Notes: generated by a model not told the origin, from the sequence alone. DNA of 64,000 nucleotides from CAZSSH01 sp964609825 (GCA_964609825.1 CAZSSH010000010.1:1-64000); one strand, 5' to 3'; shown: positions 43,653 to 53,511, counted from the stretch's first letter. Translations and numbers: made by a program.

Positions 43653-45656
43653 ATGATTCACGATTACGAAAAACAAGTGTACGCCGCCATCCTCGGCAAG
43701 GTGATCGGCGTTTATCTCGGCCGCCCTTTTGAGGGCTGGCCCAAAGAAAAAATCATGGCGCGGCTGGGGGTGATTGACCGCTACGTCAATCACGAGCTGG
43801 ATATGCCCTTGGTGGTCAGCGACGATGATATCTCGGGCACGTTTACCTTTGTCCGCGCTTTGGCCGACTCGGGCAAATTTGCGCACACCGAGGCTTTTGA
43901 CGTCGGCAACGCGTGGCTCAATTATTTGATCGAGTATAAAACCATTTTGTGGTGGGCAGGGCGATCATTGTCCACCGAGCACACCGCCTATCTTAATCTC
44001 AAAAACGGCATCCCCGCTCCCGAATCCGGCTCCATGCACCGCAACGGCAAAGCCGTCGCCGAGCAGATCGGCGCCCAGATTTTTATTGAGGGTTTTGCTT
44101 TGGTCGCTCCCGGCAATGTGCCCTTGGCGGTCAAACTCGCCCGCGCGGCGGCCAGCGTATCGCATGACGGCGAGGCCGTGTATGCCGCAATGGCGGTGGC
44201 GGCGATGGTCAGCGCAGCCTTTGTCGAGAAATCGATGGAAAAGCTTCTTGATACCGCCTTGTCGGTCATCCCGCAGGATTGTCTGATTGCCGAAGTTCAC
44301 CGCCATGTCCGCGAGTGGTCAAAGCATGACAACGACTGGCACCGTACTTATGAGCGGATCAAGGCCCGTTACGGTTATCAGATTTACGGCGGCAATTGCC
44401 ATGTGATCCCCAACCACGCCTTGATGGTGATGGCGTGGAGTTATGCCCAGGATAATTTCTTTGAGGCCATGACGATTGTCAACAGCTGCGGCTGGGATAC
44501 CGATTGCAACGCGGCCAACGTGGGGACGGTGAGCGCACTCGTGTGCGGCGTCGAGCATTTGTGTGACGGCTATGATTACCGGACGCCCTTTGCCGACCGG
44601 ATTTTGCTGCCGACCGCCGAAGGGACGTTTTCGGTCACCGACTGCGCGTTGATTGCCGGTGAAATCGCGGCGATGGGGCGCAAAGTCATGGGGTACCCGG
44701 CCCTTGAGCGGCCCAAACACGGGGCGTGGCTCCACTTTACCTACCCGGGGAGCGTCCACGGCTTTATGACCGAGGACGGCGAAGTTAAGGTAAGCCAGCA
44801 ACATCATCATTTGGTCATCGCCGCCCAGGGCCCCGGCCGGGTTTCTACCTTGGTTTCGCCGGGCTCGGGCAACTTCGGCTGGTACAATGTCGTCGCCGTG
44901 CCGCGCTTGTCGCCGGGGGCGCTGGTCACCGTCCGCGTCAAGGCGGAAGCAGCGTGCAAATTAACCATGTTTGCCCGGCTCGACAACAAGACGGTATTGC
45001 TCGATACCGCGCACGAACTCACTCAAAATTACGCTACCTTGACTTGGCGCATCCCCAATGTCGCCGACGCGGTGATCACCGACTTCGGCTTTTTGTTCAA
45101 TGATGCGGCGACGGTGTGGGTGGACTCGGTCGCTTTTAACGGCGACTTTGCCGTCAACTTTGCCAATTTGCGCAAAAATCAGCCCGGCTGGATCGATAAT
45201 ATCGACGGGTTTTGGAGCCGCTTCAGCGATGACAATGAGAACTTCAGCCATTTGATCGCCAACGACGGCGACCGCTTGATGGTCACCGGGACGCGCGACT
45301 GGCGCAACTATACGGCCGCTTGCCGCTTTGACATCCATGCCGCCAGGCGCGGCGGCATGGTGGTGCGCTATCAGGGGTTGGAGCGCTATTATCTGGCGGT
45401 GTTTGAAGCCGGGATGCTGCGGCTCCTCAAGCGCCATTACGGCGTCGAGACCTTGTTGGCCGAAGTTGAGTTTCTGCTCCCCGACGATCAACCGTGCGCT
45501 TTGGCGGTCGAGTGCGTCAATGATGCGTTTACCGTGTCGGTCGACGGCGTCAAACTGCTTTGCGCCAAGGATGACACCTATGCCGACGGCGGTGCGGGCT
45601 TTTTGGCCGGCTGCGGCATGATCGGCGTCCGCGAAATTGCGATGATGTCAAAATAA
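43653..45656 (+). CDS. ADP-ribosylglycohydrolase-like enzyme fused to C-terminal beta-sandwich modules
   Basis: Residues 1 to about 350 form an ADP-ribosylglycohydrolase (DraG/ARH) fold: GKVIGVYLGRPFEGW, the metal-binding SDDDIS, and SCGWDTDCNAANVG, the second metal motif. The last ~300 residues are strand-rich and look like two jelly-roll modules, the final one like the concanavalin-type DUF1080 domain (NYTAACRFDIHAARRGGMVV). No signal peptide is visible. Such a fusion suggests that the hydrolase acts on a glycan or glycoside rather than on a protein. GGAGG precedes the ATG. It follows rfbG by 30 bases. Confidence 0.82.
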   Translation: MIHDYEKQVYAAILGKVIGVYLGRPFEGWPKEKIMARLGVIDRYVNHELDMPLVVSDDDISGTFTFVRALADSGKFAHTEAFDVGNAWLNYLIEYKTILWWAGRSLSTEHTAYLNLKNGIPAPESGSMHRNGKAVAEQIGAQIFIEGFALVAPGNVPLAVKLARAAASVSHDGEAVYAAMAVAAMVSAAFVEKSMEKLLDTALSVIPQDCLIAEVHRHVREWSKHDNDWHRTYERIKARYGYQIYGGNCHVIPNHALMVMAWSYAQDNFFEAMTIVNSCGWDTDCNAANVGTVSALVCGVEHLCDGYDYRTPFADRILLPTAEGTFSVTDCALIAGEIAAMGRKVMGYPALERPKHGAWLHFTYPGSVHGFMTEDGEVKVSQQHHHLVIAAQGPGRVSTLVSPGSGNFGWYNVVAVPRLSPGALVTVRVKAEAACKLTMFARLDNKTVLLDTAHELTQNYATLTWRIPNVADAVITDFGFLFNDAATVWVDSVAFNGDFAVNFANLRKNQPGWIDNIDGFWSRFSDDNENFSHLIANDGDRLMVTGTRDWRNYTAACRFDIHAARRGGMVVRYQGLERYYLAVFEAGMLRLLKRHYGVETLLAEVEFLLPDDQPCALAVECVNDAFTVSVDGVKLLCAKDDTYADGGAGFLAGCGMIGVREIAMMSK

Positions 45657-45680
45657 TATTTGGATACAGGATTTTTTGCG

Positions 45681-46730
45681 ATGATTTACCAAAATATGGA
45701 GTTGTTTAACCTCCGGGCGGTCGAAGATGACCCGGCCGGGGTGCGTCTCTGCCGCCTTCCGGCGGCGGTGCGAAACGAGCTCAATCCGCGGGCGCGTTTG
45801 CAGGGGCTCAATAGCAATTGCGGCGAAATCCGCTTTGTCACCGAGGCCCCGTTTTTTACCGTCCGCTTGATGGCGCGCAAACTCAACACCTGGCCGCAGC
45901 CCATTAACCCCCAGATGCGGGTCATGTGCGGCAACTTGGAGTACAGCCGCGTCGAGCTCCCGTTTGACCGGATGACGGCGGTGCCGTTTGACGCGTTTGT
46001 CCCGGCGGGCGTCCGGCCGGAGGTGCTGCGTCCCGATGCCGATTTCGGCTTTGCGCCCAATGTCTGGCGCTTGGTGCTGCCGGGGGTGGAGATCATTTGG
46101 GGCGGGATTGAAGTCTTTGGCTGCCCAATCCGGCCGCCCGTCCGGGAGGAGACTCCCAAATATCGCATCCTCTGCCACGGCTCGTCGATTACCGACTCGT
46201 ATATTGAGGGCTGGCCCCCTTTGCTGGGACATTATCTCGGGGTGGATGTACTTAACCTCGGGCTTGCGGGCGCCTGTCAGGTCGAGGATAAACTGGCCGA
46301 TTATCTGGCAACCTTGGATGAGTACGACGCCTTGATTTTGGAGCTCGGGATCAATATCATCGGGATGGAGTGCGCTGAATTCACCCGCCGGGTCGATTAC
46401 TTTTTAAGCAAACTCGCCAAGCCGGGGCGGCCGGTGGCCTTGATCACCGTCTTTCCCTCCTTTGACGACTTTGCCTGTCAGACCGATGAAAAACGCCGAC
46501 AAACCCCGGATAAGCCCGATTACTACGGCCTCTACCGTCAAATCATCCGCGATGCCGCTGATCGATACCGCAACCAAGGCTTTGACATCACCATCGTGGA
46601 GGGGCCCGAAATCGACGTCCCGTCCCAATGCTGGTCGTATGACTTATTGCACCCGCGCGTCCTCGGCAACTCCTTTATGGCCTATAAGCTTGGCGATATT
46701 TTGCGCCAAAAATGGAGTTTCTTCCAGTAA
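45681..46730 (+). CDS. SGNH/GDSL-family hydrolase
   Basis: The 349-residue protein has an N-terminal beta-sandwich (to about 150) and a C-terminal SGNH esterase fold: CHGSSITDS (nucleophile Ser), NLGLAGAC, LELGINI, and the final DLLHPR with the catalytic Asp-His pair. This layout resembles carbohydrate esterases that remove acetyl groups. ATG at 45681 has AGGA upstream; a TTG at 45660 is possible. It lies 24 bases after the ADP-ribosylglycohydrolase-like gene and ends one base from the convergent sialidase-like gene. Confidence 0.85.
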   Translation: MIYQNMELFNLRAVEDDPAGVRLCRLPAAVRNELNPRARLQGLNSNCGEIRFVTEAPFFTVRLMARKLNTWPQPINPQMRVMCGNLEYSRVELPFDRMTAVPFDAFVPAGVRPEVLRPDADFGFAPNVWRLVLPGVEIIWGGIEVFGCPIRPPVREETPKYRILCHGSSITDSYIEGWPPLLGHYLGVDVLNLGLAGACQVEDKLADYLATLDEYDALILELGINIIGMECAEFTRRVDYFLSKLAKPGRPVALITVFPSFDDFACQTDEKRRQTPDKPDYYGLYRQIIRDAADRYRNQGFDITIVEGPEIDVPSQCWSYDLLHPRVLGNSFMAYKLGDILRQKWSFFQ

Positions 46731-46731
46731 T

Positions 46732-48030
46732 TTACTGTTGCACCGTGATTTTGCGGCACAGGATGGTTTTGCGTTTGACGCCGTCGGGGGCCGGGTAATA
46801 AAAGTCGCTGTAAAAGATGAGGACGCTGTCTTCGCTTATGGGCAAAATTTCCGGGTTGTTGCAGCTCCCCACCCATTGGTGAAAATTGGCGACATCGACT
46901 TTGACGTTGCCGAGTTGACTGCGGTCTCCCGGCGTCATTACCTCCAAAGGCTTGCTCCACTCGGTGCCGCTTGCATTGAGACACGCTTGCACAAAGGTGC
47001 CGGGCCGCGCGTAGCAAAGGATCGTCACGCCGTTTTTCAGCGTGCAAAGTCTCGGCAAAATCCCTACCGGCGCAAACTCGACCGGTTTGGACCACGTGCG
47101 CCCCTGATCCACCGAGCGTGTAAAGTACATGGGCGACCACTCGCGCCCGGTCGAGACATACCAGTTGGAGCGCAAAAACCAGACGATCGAGCCGTCGGGC
47201 ATAAACTCAAAGTCGCTGTCGCTGAAGCCGCCGGATTGGTACGGGTACTCGCGGCCGTTGGCCTCATACTCCAAATGGCCGCGCAGCTGAAAACTGTGCC
47301 CGTTGTCCTCCGAGCGAAATAATTCAGCCGAGTAATACGGGCTGTATTTGCCGGTTACCGGGTGGAGGTGCCCTTCGCCCGAAAAGGCGCTCACCCAGAT
47401 CGCCCCGTCCGGCCCGAGTTTGGGAGTGCCGCGCGGAAAAATGGGCTTGATCACCCGGTCATAACTCGGCCCTGAAAAAACCACCCTTGTAAGATTGGGC
47501 CAGTCGACTTTGACGCGCTCCTCAACGGCCTCGGTTTGTCCGGCCTTGATCCGTTTGGCGAGCCACTCCTTTTTGGCCAGACTGGGCGGCAAGCGGTCGG
47601 CGTTGTAGGCGCGAATCACGGTGCCGTCGATCCACGCGGTGATCCCGTCCGGGACCGGCAATACCCCCTCCGGGGCCTGCTGTTTAAAATCGTAGCCGGG
47701 GGTCAGCATGCACTCGGGCGTCATCCGGTAATCTCTGAGCGAAAACCCCGACTCCATCGGGAGATAAAGCTTGTCGCCGTTGGGCAGCAAAAGGCCGCAG
47801 TTCACCGCCACTTTGGCGTGAATTTCCTGCCAACTCGCCCCCCGGTCGCGGCTCTCAAACCAGCGGTTGGTTTCGCCGAAGGACTTCATGTCGTCGTTGG
47901 TCACATGGACGCCGACGACCAGTTTATCCCCGAGATCATAGGGGCGCGGAAACTGATAGGCCCCCCACATTTGCTCCTCGGGGCGGATGCCTCGGACGAT
48001 GACGGTTTCTTTCTCCATTGTTAATTTCAT
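46732..48030 (-). CDS. sialidase-like BNR/Asp-box beta-propeller protein
   Basis: The 432-residue protein has three Asp-boxes spaced as in sialidase propellers: SRDRGASW, SEDNGHSF and SVDQGRTW. It lacks a signal peptide, so it would act on imported glycosides in the cytoplasm. An Arg triad typical of true sialidases cannot be assigned with certainty, so other exo-acting activities are possible. GGAGAG lies before the ATG. It follows the MFS gene by 13 bases on the same strand, suggesting import then cleavage of the same sugar. Confidence 0.78.
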   Translation of the reverse strand: MKLTMEKETVIVRGIRPEEQMWGAYQFPRPYDLGDKLVVGVHVTNDDMKSFGETNRWFESRDRGASWQEIHAKVAVNCGLLLPNGDKLYLPMESGFSLRDYRMTPECMLTPGYDFKQQAPEGVLPVPDGITAWIDGTVIRAYNADRLPPSLAKKEWLAKRIKAGQTEAVEERVKVDWPNLTRVVFSGPSYDRVIKPIFPRGTPKLGPDGAIWVSAFSGEGHLHPVTGKYSPYYSAELFRSEDNGHSFQLRGHLEYEANGREYPYQSGGFSDSDFEFMPDGSIVWFLRSNWYVSTGREWSPMYFTRSVDQGRTWSKPVEFAPVGILPRLCTLKNGVTILCYARPGTFVQACLNASGTEWSKPLEVMTPGDRSQLGNVKVDVANFHQWVGSCNNPEILPISEDSVLIFYSDFYYPAPDGVKRKTILCRKITVQQ

Positions 48031-48043
48031 GGCGGACTCTCCG

Positions 48044-49327
48044 TTAAGTTTGCCGGTTATTACTAATGCTGGGGAGGCAAAATATCAAGACGAGGCAAAA
48101 CAGCGCCCCAAATGCACACAGCAAAAAGACGGTCTGAAACTGGCAAAAACTGACGCTGCCAAACTGCCACGACGCGGCCAAGAGACCGTTGCTCAGCAAA
48201 AGGGAGGCCAGCGTCCGGCCGGCGGCGGTGCCGATCATCTGGTAGGTTTGACCAAAGGCGGTCGCCATGGTGAGATTACCGGGTCGGGCAAGGGCCAGGA
48301 TTTCCTGCGAAAAAGCGCAGTTGAAGCAGCCGAAGGCAAAATTGCCTGCAAACAGCAATAATCCGATGGCGGCGGCCAAAAACGGTGTATTGTGCCCGCA
48401 CAAAAAGAGGCCGAAAGGAATCGCGATCAAGGCCGCGTGGGTCGACAATTGCAATTTCCTCAAGCCCCATTTGCGGACGAGTTTGCCGTAAACGAAAAAG
48501 CCGCAGATGCTCCCCGCAATCCCGACGGCGGCGAGGATTTGGACGAGGTTGTCGCCAAAATTGAGACCGTTTTTGAGGTAAATGAGCGTCAGCGGCAGCA
48601 CGGACGAAAAAGCGAGGCAGAGCATGGCATTGTAGACCGAGAAGCCGACGAGGGGGCCGTTGCGCGTTGAGAGGTGAAAGGCTTCGGCAAGATTTTCGCC
48701 CGTCTTTTGATGCGGGGGTAAATCAATGCGGTTGATAAAATAGTAGCGACCCAGAGCCAAAGCACCCGCAATGACGAGGATGAGCTGAAACGCCCACAAG
48801 GGGAGGTTGGGCCCGGTCAAAATCCCGAGCAGCGCAAAGACGCTCCCCGTAATAATATAGTAGCTGAAGCGCATGAAGCCAAAGAATTCGCCGCGCTCCT
48901 CCGTCCGCAAAAATTGGTTGACGATCGGGTACCACGCCGCCGAACATAAGGGCCGCGAAATGCTGAAAATGAAACACCCGGCCAGCACCCAGTACGGCGC
49001 CATTGTTTGCCCCGCGAGCGGCGCCGCCGCCATCAGGATAAAGGCCGCCGCGGCCAAATAACACGAAATTTGGACCACCCGCTTGGGTCCGAGGCGGTCG
49101 ATTAACCCGGAGGCCGGGATCAGCAAAAACATGGAGACAATACCGATCAAGCCGGTGGAGAGCATGATCAACGTATCGCTTGATTGCAACAATGCAAAAT
49201 ATAAAATGATCACTGCCGAGTTGTCGAGCATCACGTCCGAAAAGCCGCCGATCCAGGTCGAGGCATAGGCATAAACCCGGTAGCGGCGGCGTTGATCGTC
49301 GGGCAAGGTATCGGCACGGATGGTCAA
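48044..49327 (-). CDS. MFS transporter
   Basis: About 12 hydrophobic helices in 427 residues with the MFS loop GLIDRLGPKRVVQ between helices 2 and 3 and a second copy KLVRKWGLRKLQLS in the other half. The start is a TTG at 49327, chosen because GGAGGAG lies seven bases upstream; longer frames to 49483 would run through the promoter region and into the divergent AraC gene. It probably imports a sugar or glycoside processed by the sialidase-like neighbour. Confidence 0.88.
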   Translation of the reverse strand: MTIRADTLPDDQRRRYRVYAYASTWIGGFSDVMLDNSAVIILYFALLQSSDTLIMLSTGLIGIVSMFLLIPASGLIDRLGPKRVVQISCYLAAAAFILMAAAPLAGQTMAPYWVLAGCFIFSISRPLCSAAWYPIVNQFLRTEERGEFFGFMRFSYYIITGSVFALLGILTGPNLPLWAFQLILVIAGALALGRYYFINRIDLPPHQKTGENLAEAFHLSTRNGPLVGFSVYNAMLCLAFSSVLPLTLIYLKNGLNFGDNLVQILAAVGIAGSICGFFVYGKLVRKWGLRKLQLSTHAALIAIPFGLFLCGHNTPFLAAAIGLLLFAGNFAFGCFNCAFSQEILALARPGNLTMATAFGQTYQMIGTAAGRTLASLLLSNGLLAASWQFGSVSFCQFQTVFLLCAFGALFCLVLIFCLPSISNNRQT

Positions 49328-49377
49328 GGTGGCTCTCCTCCAGTGGTCAAATAATCGGCATTTTTCAGGGTTTACAG

Positions 49378-49406
49378 TTGCATTTTTGCGGTTGCTATGA
49401 TATAAT
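49378..49406 (+). promoter_or_regulatory. promoter of AraC-family gene (49472)
   Basis: TTGCAT (49378-49383) and a perfect TATAAT (49401-49406), spacer 17 bases; start near 49413. The -10 shares bases with the opposing promoter. Confidence 0.7.
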
Positions 49407-49432
49407 ATAATAAGGTTATAATGATTTATCAA
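49404..49432 (-). promoter_or_regulatory. promoter of the MFS/sialidase-like operon
   Basis: Minus-strand TTGATA (49427-49432) and TATATT (49404-49409), spacer 17 bases; start near 49397. The TATAATATA core serves both strands. Confidence 0.65.
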
Positions 49433-49471
49433 TAGCATTTTTGATGCACGAAAAAGGACTTTTGCGGCACG

Positions 49472-50302
49472 ATGTTTCATCACTTGACCAAAGACGCCAA
49501 ATTACACTTGGTGGTGCGCCCCTCGATGTCGGCGCTGCCCGATTTGCCGCTCCCTTTTTACGCCCGCTCGATGGGACACAATCATTTGACCAAAGGAATG
49601 ATTGAGGAGGTGGCGGCGGGGGAAAAACAGTTTGTTGAACTTTTTTGGGGAATCGCCGGGCAGGCGGAGTTTCGCTATCACGGTGAGTTTTATCCGGTGG
49701 GGCCCGGCGACTGCTTTTATCATTTGCCGGGCGAAGAGCATTATCACCGGGTGCTGAGCGAGGTTTGGGAGTACCGCTGGCTTACCTTTGACGGCGCTTT
49801 GGCGGCCGGAATGATGACTGCTTATGATTACCCGGCGACCGGGTTTCACGGCGGCGACTGCCCGACGGAGCTGTTTCTCGAGCTGGAGAAGCGGCTGCGG
49901 GTGCGTTCGCCGTTTGCGTGGCGCGAGATGATGACTTTGATCACCCAGATTTTAGCTTATGCGGGTGGGCGGGATGACGGCGGCAGTCAAGACTTGGCGA
50001 TGCGGGCGGCGGCGCTCTGCCGCGAGCGCTATGCCGAGGTGTCGCTCAATGTCAACACCTTGGCCGAATTGCTGCAAGTTGAGCGCTCGACCTTGCTGCG
50101 CCATTTCCGCCAAACCATGCGGCAGAGTCCGTCGCAATACTTGATGCAGCAGCGCATCCAGCATGCCTTGACTCTATTGGAGCAAAGCCGTTTGCCGCTG
50201 GCTGTTATCGCTCAAAAATGCGGGTTTGCCGATGCCAATTACTTTTGCCGGGTGATCCGCCGCGAATTTAACACGAGCCCGTCGGAGTTGCGCCCGCGCT
50301 GA
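49472..50302 (+). CDS. AraC-family transcriptional regulator
   Basis: The 276-residue protein has a cupin sensing half (FHHLTKD, then GQAEFRYHGEFYPVGPGDCF and LPGEEHYHR) and a C-terminal double helix-turn-helix, VNTLAELLQVERSTLLRHFRQ and LPLAVIAQKCGFADANYFCRVIRREFN, ending SPSELR. It is divergent from the MFS/sialidase-like operon over a shared -10 core and probably controls it. Its 3' end overlaps the convergent GH32-like gene by 35 bases. Confidence 0.9.
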   Translation: MFHHLTKDAKLHLVVRPSMSALPDLPLPFYARSMGHNHLTKGMIEEVAAGEKQFVELFWGIAGQAEFRYHGEFYPVGPGDCFYHLPGEEHYHRVLSEVWEYRWLTFDGALAAGMMTAYDYPATGFHGGDCPTELFLELEKRLRVRSPFAWREMMTLITQILAYAGGRDDGGSQDLAMRAAALCRERYAEVSLNVNTLAELLQVERSTLLRHFRQTMRQSPSQYLMQQRIQHALTLLEQSRLPLAVIAQKCGFADANYFCRVIRREFNTSPSELRPR

Positions 50303-51209
50303 CGGCGGCAATTTGAGGAGCCGCTTGCGCCAGGATCGAAGTTTTGTCCGCATCAATCAATGTACCGATGAGCCACGGTTGACCCTCAAACCACAAGAGT
50401 TGCGGGGCGTAAAAATAGCCATCGGGGACGTCGGTGGAAATTTTACCGGTGCCGACGCGGCGGTAGGGGCCCGTGAGCGCATCGGATGTCATCCCGAAGC
50501 CGCCGCCCGGCGGAGTCACGCCGCCGTCAAAAAGCGCGGGATCGATAAGCTCGGTATGGGTACAAAAAAGAAGAAGATACCGGCCGTTGATTTTGTAAAT
50601 TTGCGGGCACTCCATTTCTTCGCAAAAAGGCTCGACCGCCAGTGCCGGGTGCATTTCCCAATGCCGCAAGTCCCCGCTCGTGAGATGCGCCACCGTGCCG
50701 CGGGTTTTGAGCTCGCCGTCGCGCCGCCGGGCACAGAGAAACAGATGAAATTGCCCGTTGTCCGCCAGCAAAAACGGGTCGCGCCAGTGTAAAAAGGGGC
50801 GACTGCCGGTGATTTTGCTCTCATAGTAATCGGAGTTGATGACAATCGGTTTAAAATCGGGCAATTTTTGCCACACAAAGAGATCGTCGGAGACGGCCAT
50901 GCCGACCGAGCCGGATTTGATTTGGTCGCGGCAGCCGTGCCCGGTGTAGGCCATAAAGTAGCGTCCTCCGTGAGCAATCACCGAGCCGGTGGCCAGTCCG
51001 CGGTCGTCAAAGGCGCCCGCCGGGCCGGGGGCCAGGACCACACCGTGGTATTGCCACGGCCCCTCCGGGTGACGGCCGGCCAAATGGCCGATGCTCCAGC
51101 GCCGCTCCGGGTCGGAGAGGGGAGCCACCAAAAAATATAAGTGAATGACGCCCGAGGCGTCGGTAAACGGCCAAACATCGCCGATGGCGTGATCACTAAG
51201 CGTAAACAT
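50268..51209 (-). CDS. GH32/GH43-like five-bladed propeller hydrolase
   Basis: The 313-residue protein has the acidic triad of clan GH-J/GH-F propellers: GDVWPFTD (first Asp), HWRDPFLL (RDP) and EEMECPQIY (ECP). No signal peptide is visible. RDP plus ECP favour a GH32-like enzyme, but the first motif lacks the NDPNG form, so the specificity may differ from fructosidases. AAGGA precedes the ATG. It is the last gene of the LacI-pseudopilin-hydrolase group. Confidence 0.78.
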   Translation of the reverse strand: MFTLSDHAIGDVWPFTDASGVIHLYFLVAPLSDPERRWSIGHLAGRHPEGPWQYHGVVLAPGPAGAFDDRGLATGSVIAHGGRYFMAYTGHGCRDQIKSGSVGMAVSDDLFVWQKLPDFKPIVINSDYYESKITGSRPFLHWRDPFLLADNGQFHLFLCARRRDGELKTRGTVAHLTSGDLRHWEMHPALAVEPFCEEMECPQIYKINGRYLLLFCTHTELIDPALFDGGVTPPGGGFGMTSDALTGPYRRVGTGKISTDVPDGYFYAPQLLWFEGQPWLIGTLIDADKTSILAQAAPQIAAVSAGATPTGSC

Positions 51210-51282
51210 GGTTTGATCCTTGGTTAAAACAACACCTTAGCTTAGTATAGCACATTTAACGCTCAATGCAAGTTTTTTGAGC

Positions 51283-53511
51283 TCAATTTTTGGCCAGCAA
51301 ACATTGCAAATTGTGCGTCCCCGCCTTGACCTCGAGTGTGGTACCGTCGGGCAAAATGACTTGCCCCGCCACCGGCAAACATACCTTGACGGTGAAACTT
51401 TTGCCGGTACGCTGCCAGTCAACTTGGATGAGGCCGTGTTTGGTTTGGTAACTTGCCCGGACGAAGTCGAGCTTGGTCACCGCCCGCGGGCGGATGGTCA
51501 CACGGGTAAAGCCGGGGTGATCAAGGTCGGGGACGATCCCCGCAAGGTATTGCATCATCCACGCCGCGACATCGCCAAACATGATGTGGTTAAGCGAGTT
51601 GCCTCCCTCCCAGTCCTCCCACAAGGTGGTCGCACCGCGCCGCAGCCAGTGGACATAGCCGGGGTACTCCTCCTGAGTGAGGAGGCGCAACGCGGTATCG
51701 GCATAACCGTGATCGGCGAGCGCGCGAAAAACATATTTGGCACCCAAAATGCCGAAATCGACACGGTAATGATTGTTTACAACGAGCTCGTTGAGCCGGG
51801 CCGCGACCGCGCTTTTTTCCGAATTGGGGCACAAATCCTGATACAAGGCACAGGCAAGCGCGGTCATTTCGCCGTTGGCATAGATGCCGCCACCGCGGTA
51901 AAAGGTCTGATGAAATCGTTGCCGGATGCGCCCGGCGAGCTTGTCCAAGCCTTGGGTATCGCGCTCGTGACCCAAAAGCCGGGCAAACAGTGCAACGATT
52001 TTGACGTCAATGTAATAATACGCGGTTGAGGTCAAAGCGGGGGTGACCATCCGTTTGCGGTCAAGGTGGCACCAGTCGCCGAGGCCGAAGTGGAGGATGT
52101 CATCCTTGGCCATGGTGGCAAGATACGCGAGATATTGCTTCATTCCCCGGTAGTGAGTCCGGGCGGCGGCGAGGTCGCCGGTATAGAGATAAATGTAATA
52201 AGGGATCAAAATAAACGCCGAGTCCCATGCCGGGCCGGAGCCCCAGTTGAATCCCCAGCCGCCTGAGGGCACGATGCCCGGCAGTTGGCCGTTGGGTCGC
52301 TGGGTGTCGGCCATGGTTTGCAGCCAACTTTGGTAGCTTGCCGCTGCGTCAAAATGAAACAGCCCGGTCTCGGCCGCCAGTTGGGCATCGCCGGTCCAAC
52401 CGTTTTTTTCGCGGTGGGGGCAATCGGTCGGGATGCCGGTAAAGTTGCCGAGATAGCTGCGGCGCGTACATTGCCAAAGTTGGTTAAGATCGGTGTCGGA
52501 CGACTCAAATTTGCCGACGGCGGCAAAGGAGGTGTAGACAAAGCGCCCGGTAATTTCGATTACCTGAGCCTTGCCCTCAATGATGACGTCGATGTACTGA
52601 AACCCGTGATAGGTAAAGCGCGGCTCCCAGCTCTCTTCTTTTTTTCCGGCCAGCGTGTAACGGTCGGTCTGTGTCTCGCCGGAGCGGATAAAGGAGCTGA
52701 TATTGGTCCGCTCCAAATCGTCGCCGTTGGCATTGAGCCGCTCGGAGTAGACCAATTTCACCACCGCTCCGGCTTCGCCCTTGACTCGGATTTTGGCCCA
52801 GCCGGTGATGTTTTGCCCGAGATCGTAAATGGTGCTTTGGTGATTGCTTACGATGGTTTTTACGGGCGCAATCGTCTGCATGACGCGGCAGGGCGGCATG
52901 GTTTGCTCGATGAGAATTCCGCCGGGGCCGGGGACGATCGCGGCTGTTTTCCAGCTTTGGTCGTCAAAGCCGGGCATTGACCAGCCGGGGACCTCAAGCC
53001 TGGCGTCATAAAATTCGCCGTTGCGCAAGCCGTCAAAGGTGATCGGCCCCTCGGTCATGAGTGAGCGCCACGAGTCGTCGCTTGCAAGCACGGTTTTGCC
53101 GTCCAACTGGAGCTCAAAAATGAATTTGGGATTGTCGCGCCACGAGGCTTTGTCAAAGTGCCAGACTTCGGCGGTGTGGCAGTCGTACCAGCCGGTGCCC
53201 AAAATGACGCCAAACGTATTTTCGCCGGCATTGAGCAACTTGGTGATATCATAGCTGACAAAATGGACGTGTTTGTCGTATTGGCTCACCACCGGGTCGA
53301 GGACATGGTCGCCGACCTTCTGGCCGTTGAGATACAACTCATAATAACCGAGGCCGCATATCCGCACGGTGGCGGCTTGGGCCGGTTTGCGGTAATGGAA
53401 ATTATGCCGGAAATACGGTGCCGGGCGCGCCGGGGTCTGCCAGCTGGCGTGGCCGAACCCGGTGCCGATCCAGTGCGCCTGCCGAAAGGGTTTGTGATTT
53501 GATGCGGTCAT
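51283..53511 (-). CDS. GH78 alpha-L-rhamnosidase
   Basis: The 742-residue protein has the GH78 layout: N-terminal rhamnosidase sandwich (CGLGYYELYLNGQKVGDHVLDP, YDKHVHFVSYDIT), a second sandwich with YDLGQNITGWAKI, and an (alpha/alpha)6 barrel with the catalytic-site motif DCPHREKNGWTGDAQ, GWGFNWGSGPAWDSA and TTLWEDWEGGNSLNH. A C-terminal sandwich closes it. No signal peptide, so it removes rhamnose from imported oligosaccharides in the cytoplasm. It lies between a terminator and the GH32-like gene. Confidence 0.93.
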   Translation of the reverse strand: MTASNHKPFRQAHWIGTGFGHASWQTPARPAPYFRHNFHYRKPAQAATVRICGLGYYELYLNGQKVGDHVLDPVVSQYDKHVHFVSYDITKLLNAGENTFGVILGTGWYDCHTAEVWHFDKASWRDNPKFIFELQLDGKTVLASDDSWRSLMTEGPITFDGLRNGEFYDARLEVPGWSMPGFDDQSWKTAAIVPGPGGILIEQTMPPCRVMQTIAPVKTIVSNHQSTIYDLGQNITGWAKIRVKGEAGAVVKLVYSERLNANGDDLERTNISSFIRSGETQTDRYTLAGKKEESWEPRFTYHGFQYIDVIIEGKAQVIEITGRFVYTSFAAVGKFESSDTDLNQLWQCTRRSYLGNFTGIPTDCPHREKNGWTGDAQLAAETGLFHFDAAASYQSWLQTMADTQRPNGQLPGIVPSGGWGFNWGSGPAWDSAFILIPYYIYLYTGDLAAARTHYRGMKQYLAYLATMAKDDILHFGLGDWCHLDRKRMVTPALTSTAYYYIDVKIVALFARLLGHERDTQGLDKLAGRIRQRFHQTFYRGGGIYANGEMTALACALYQDLCPNSEKSAVAARLNELVVNNHYRVDFGILGAKYVFRALADHGYADTALRLLTQEEYPGYVHWLRRGATTLWEDWEGGNSLNHIMFGDVAAWMMQYLAGIVPDLDHPGFTRVTIRPRAVTKLDFVRASYQTKHGLIQVDWQRTGKSFTVKVCLPVAGQVILPDGTTLEVKAGTHNLQCLLAKN

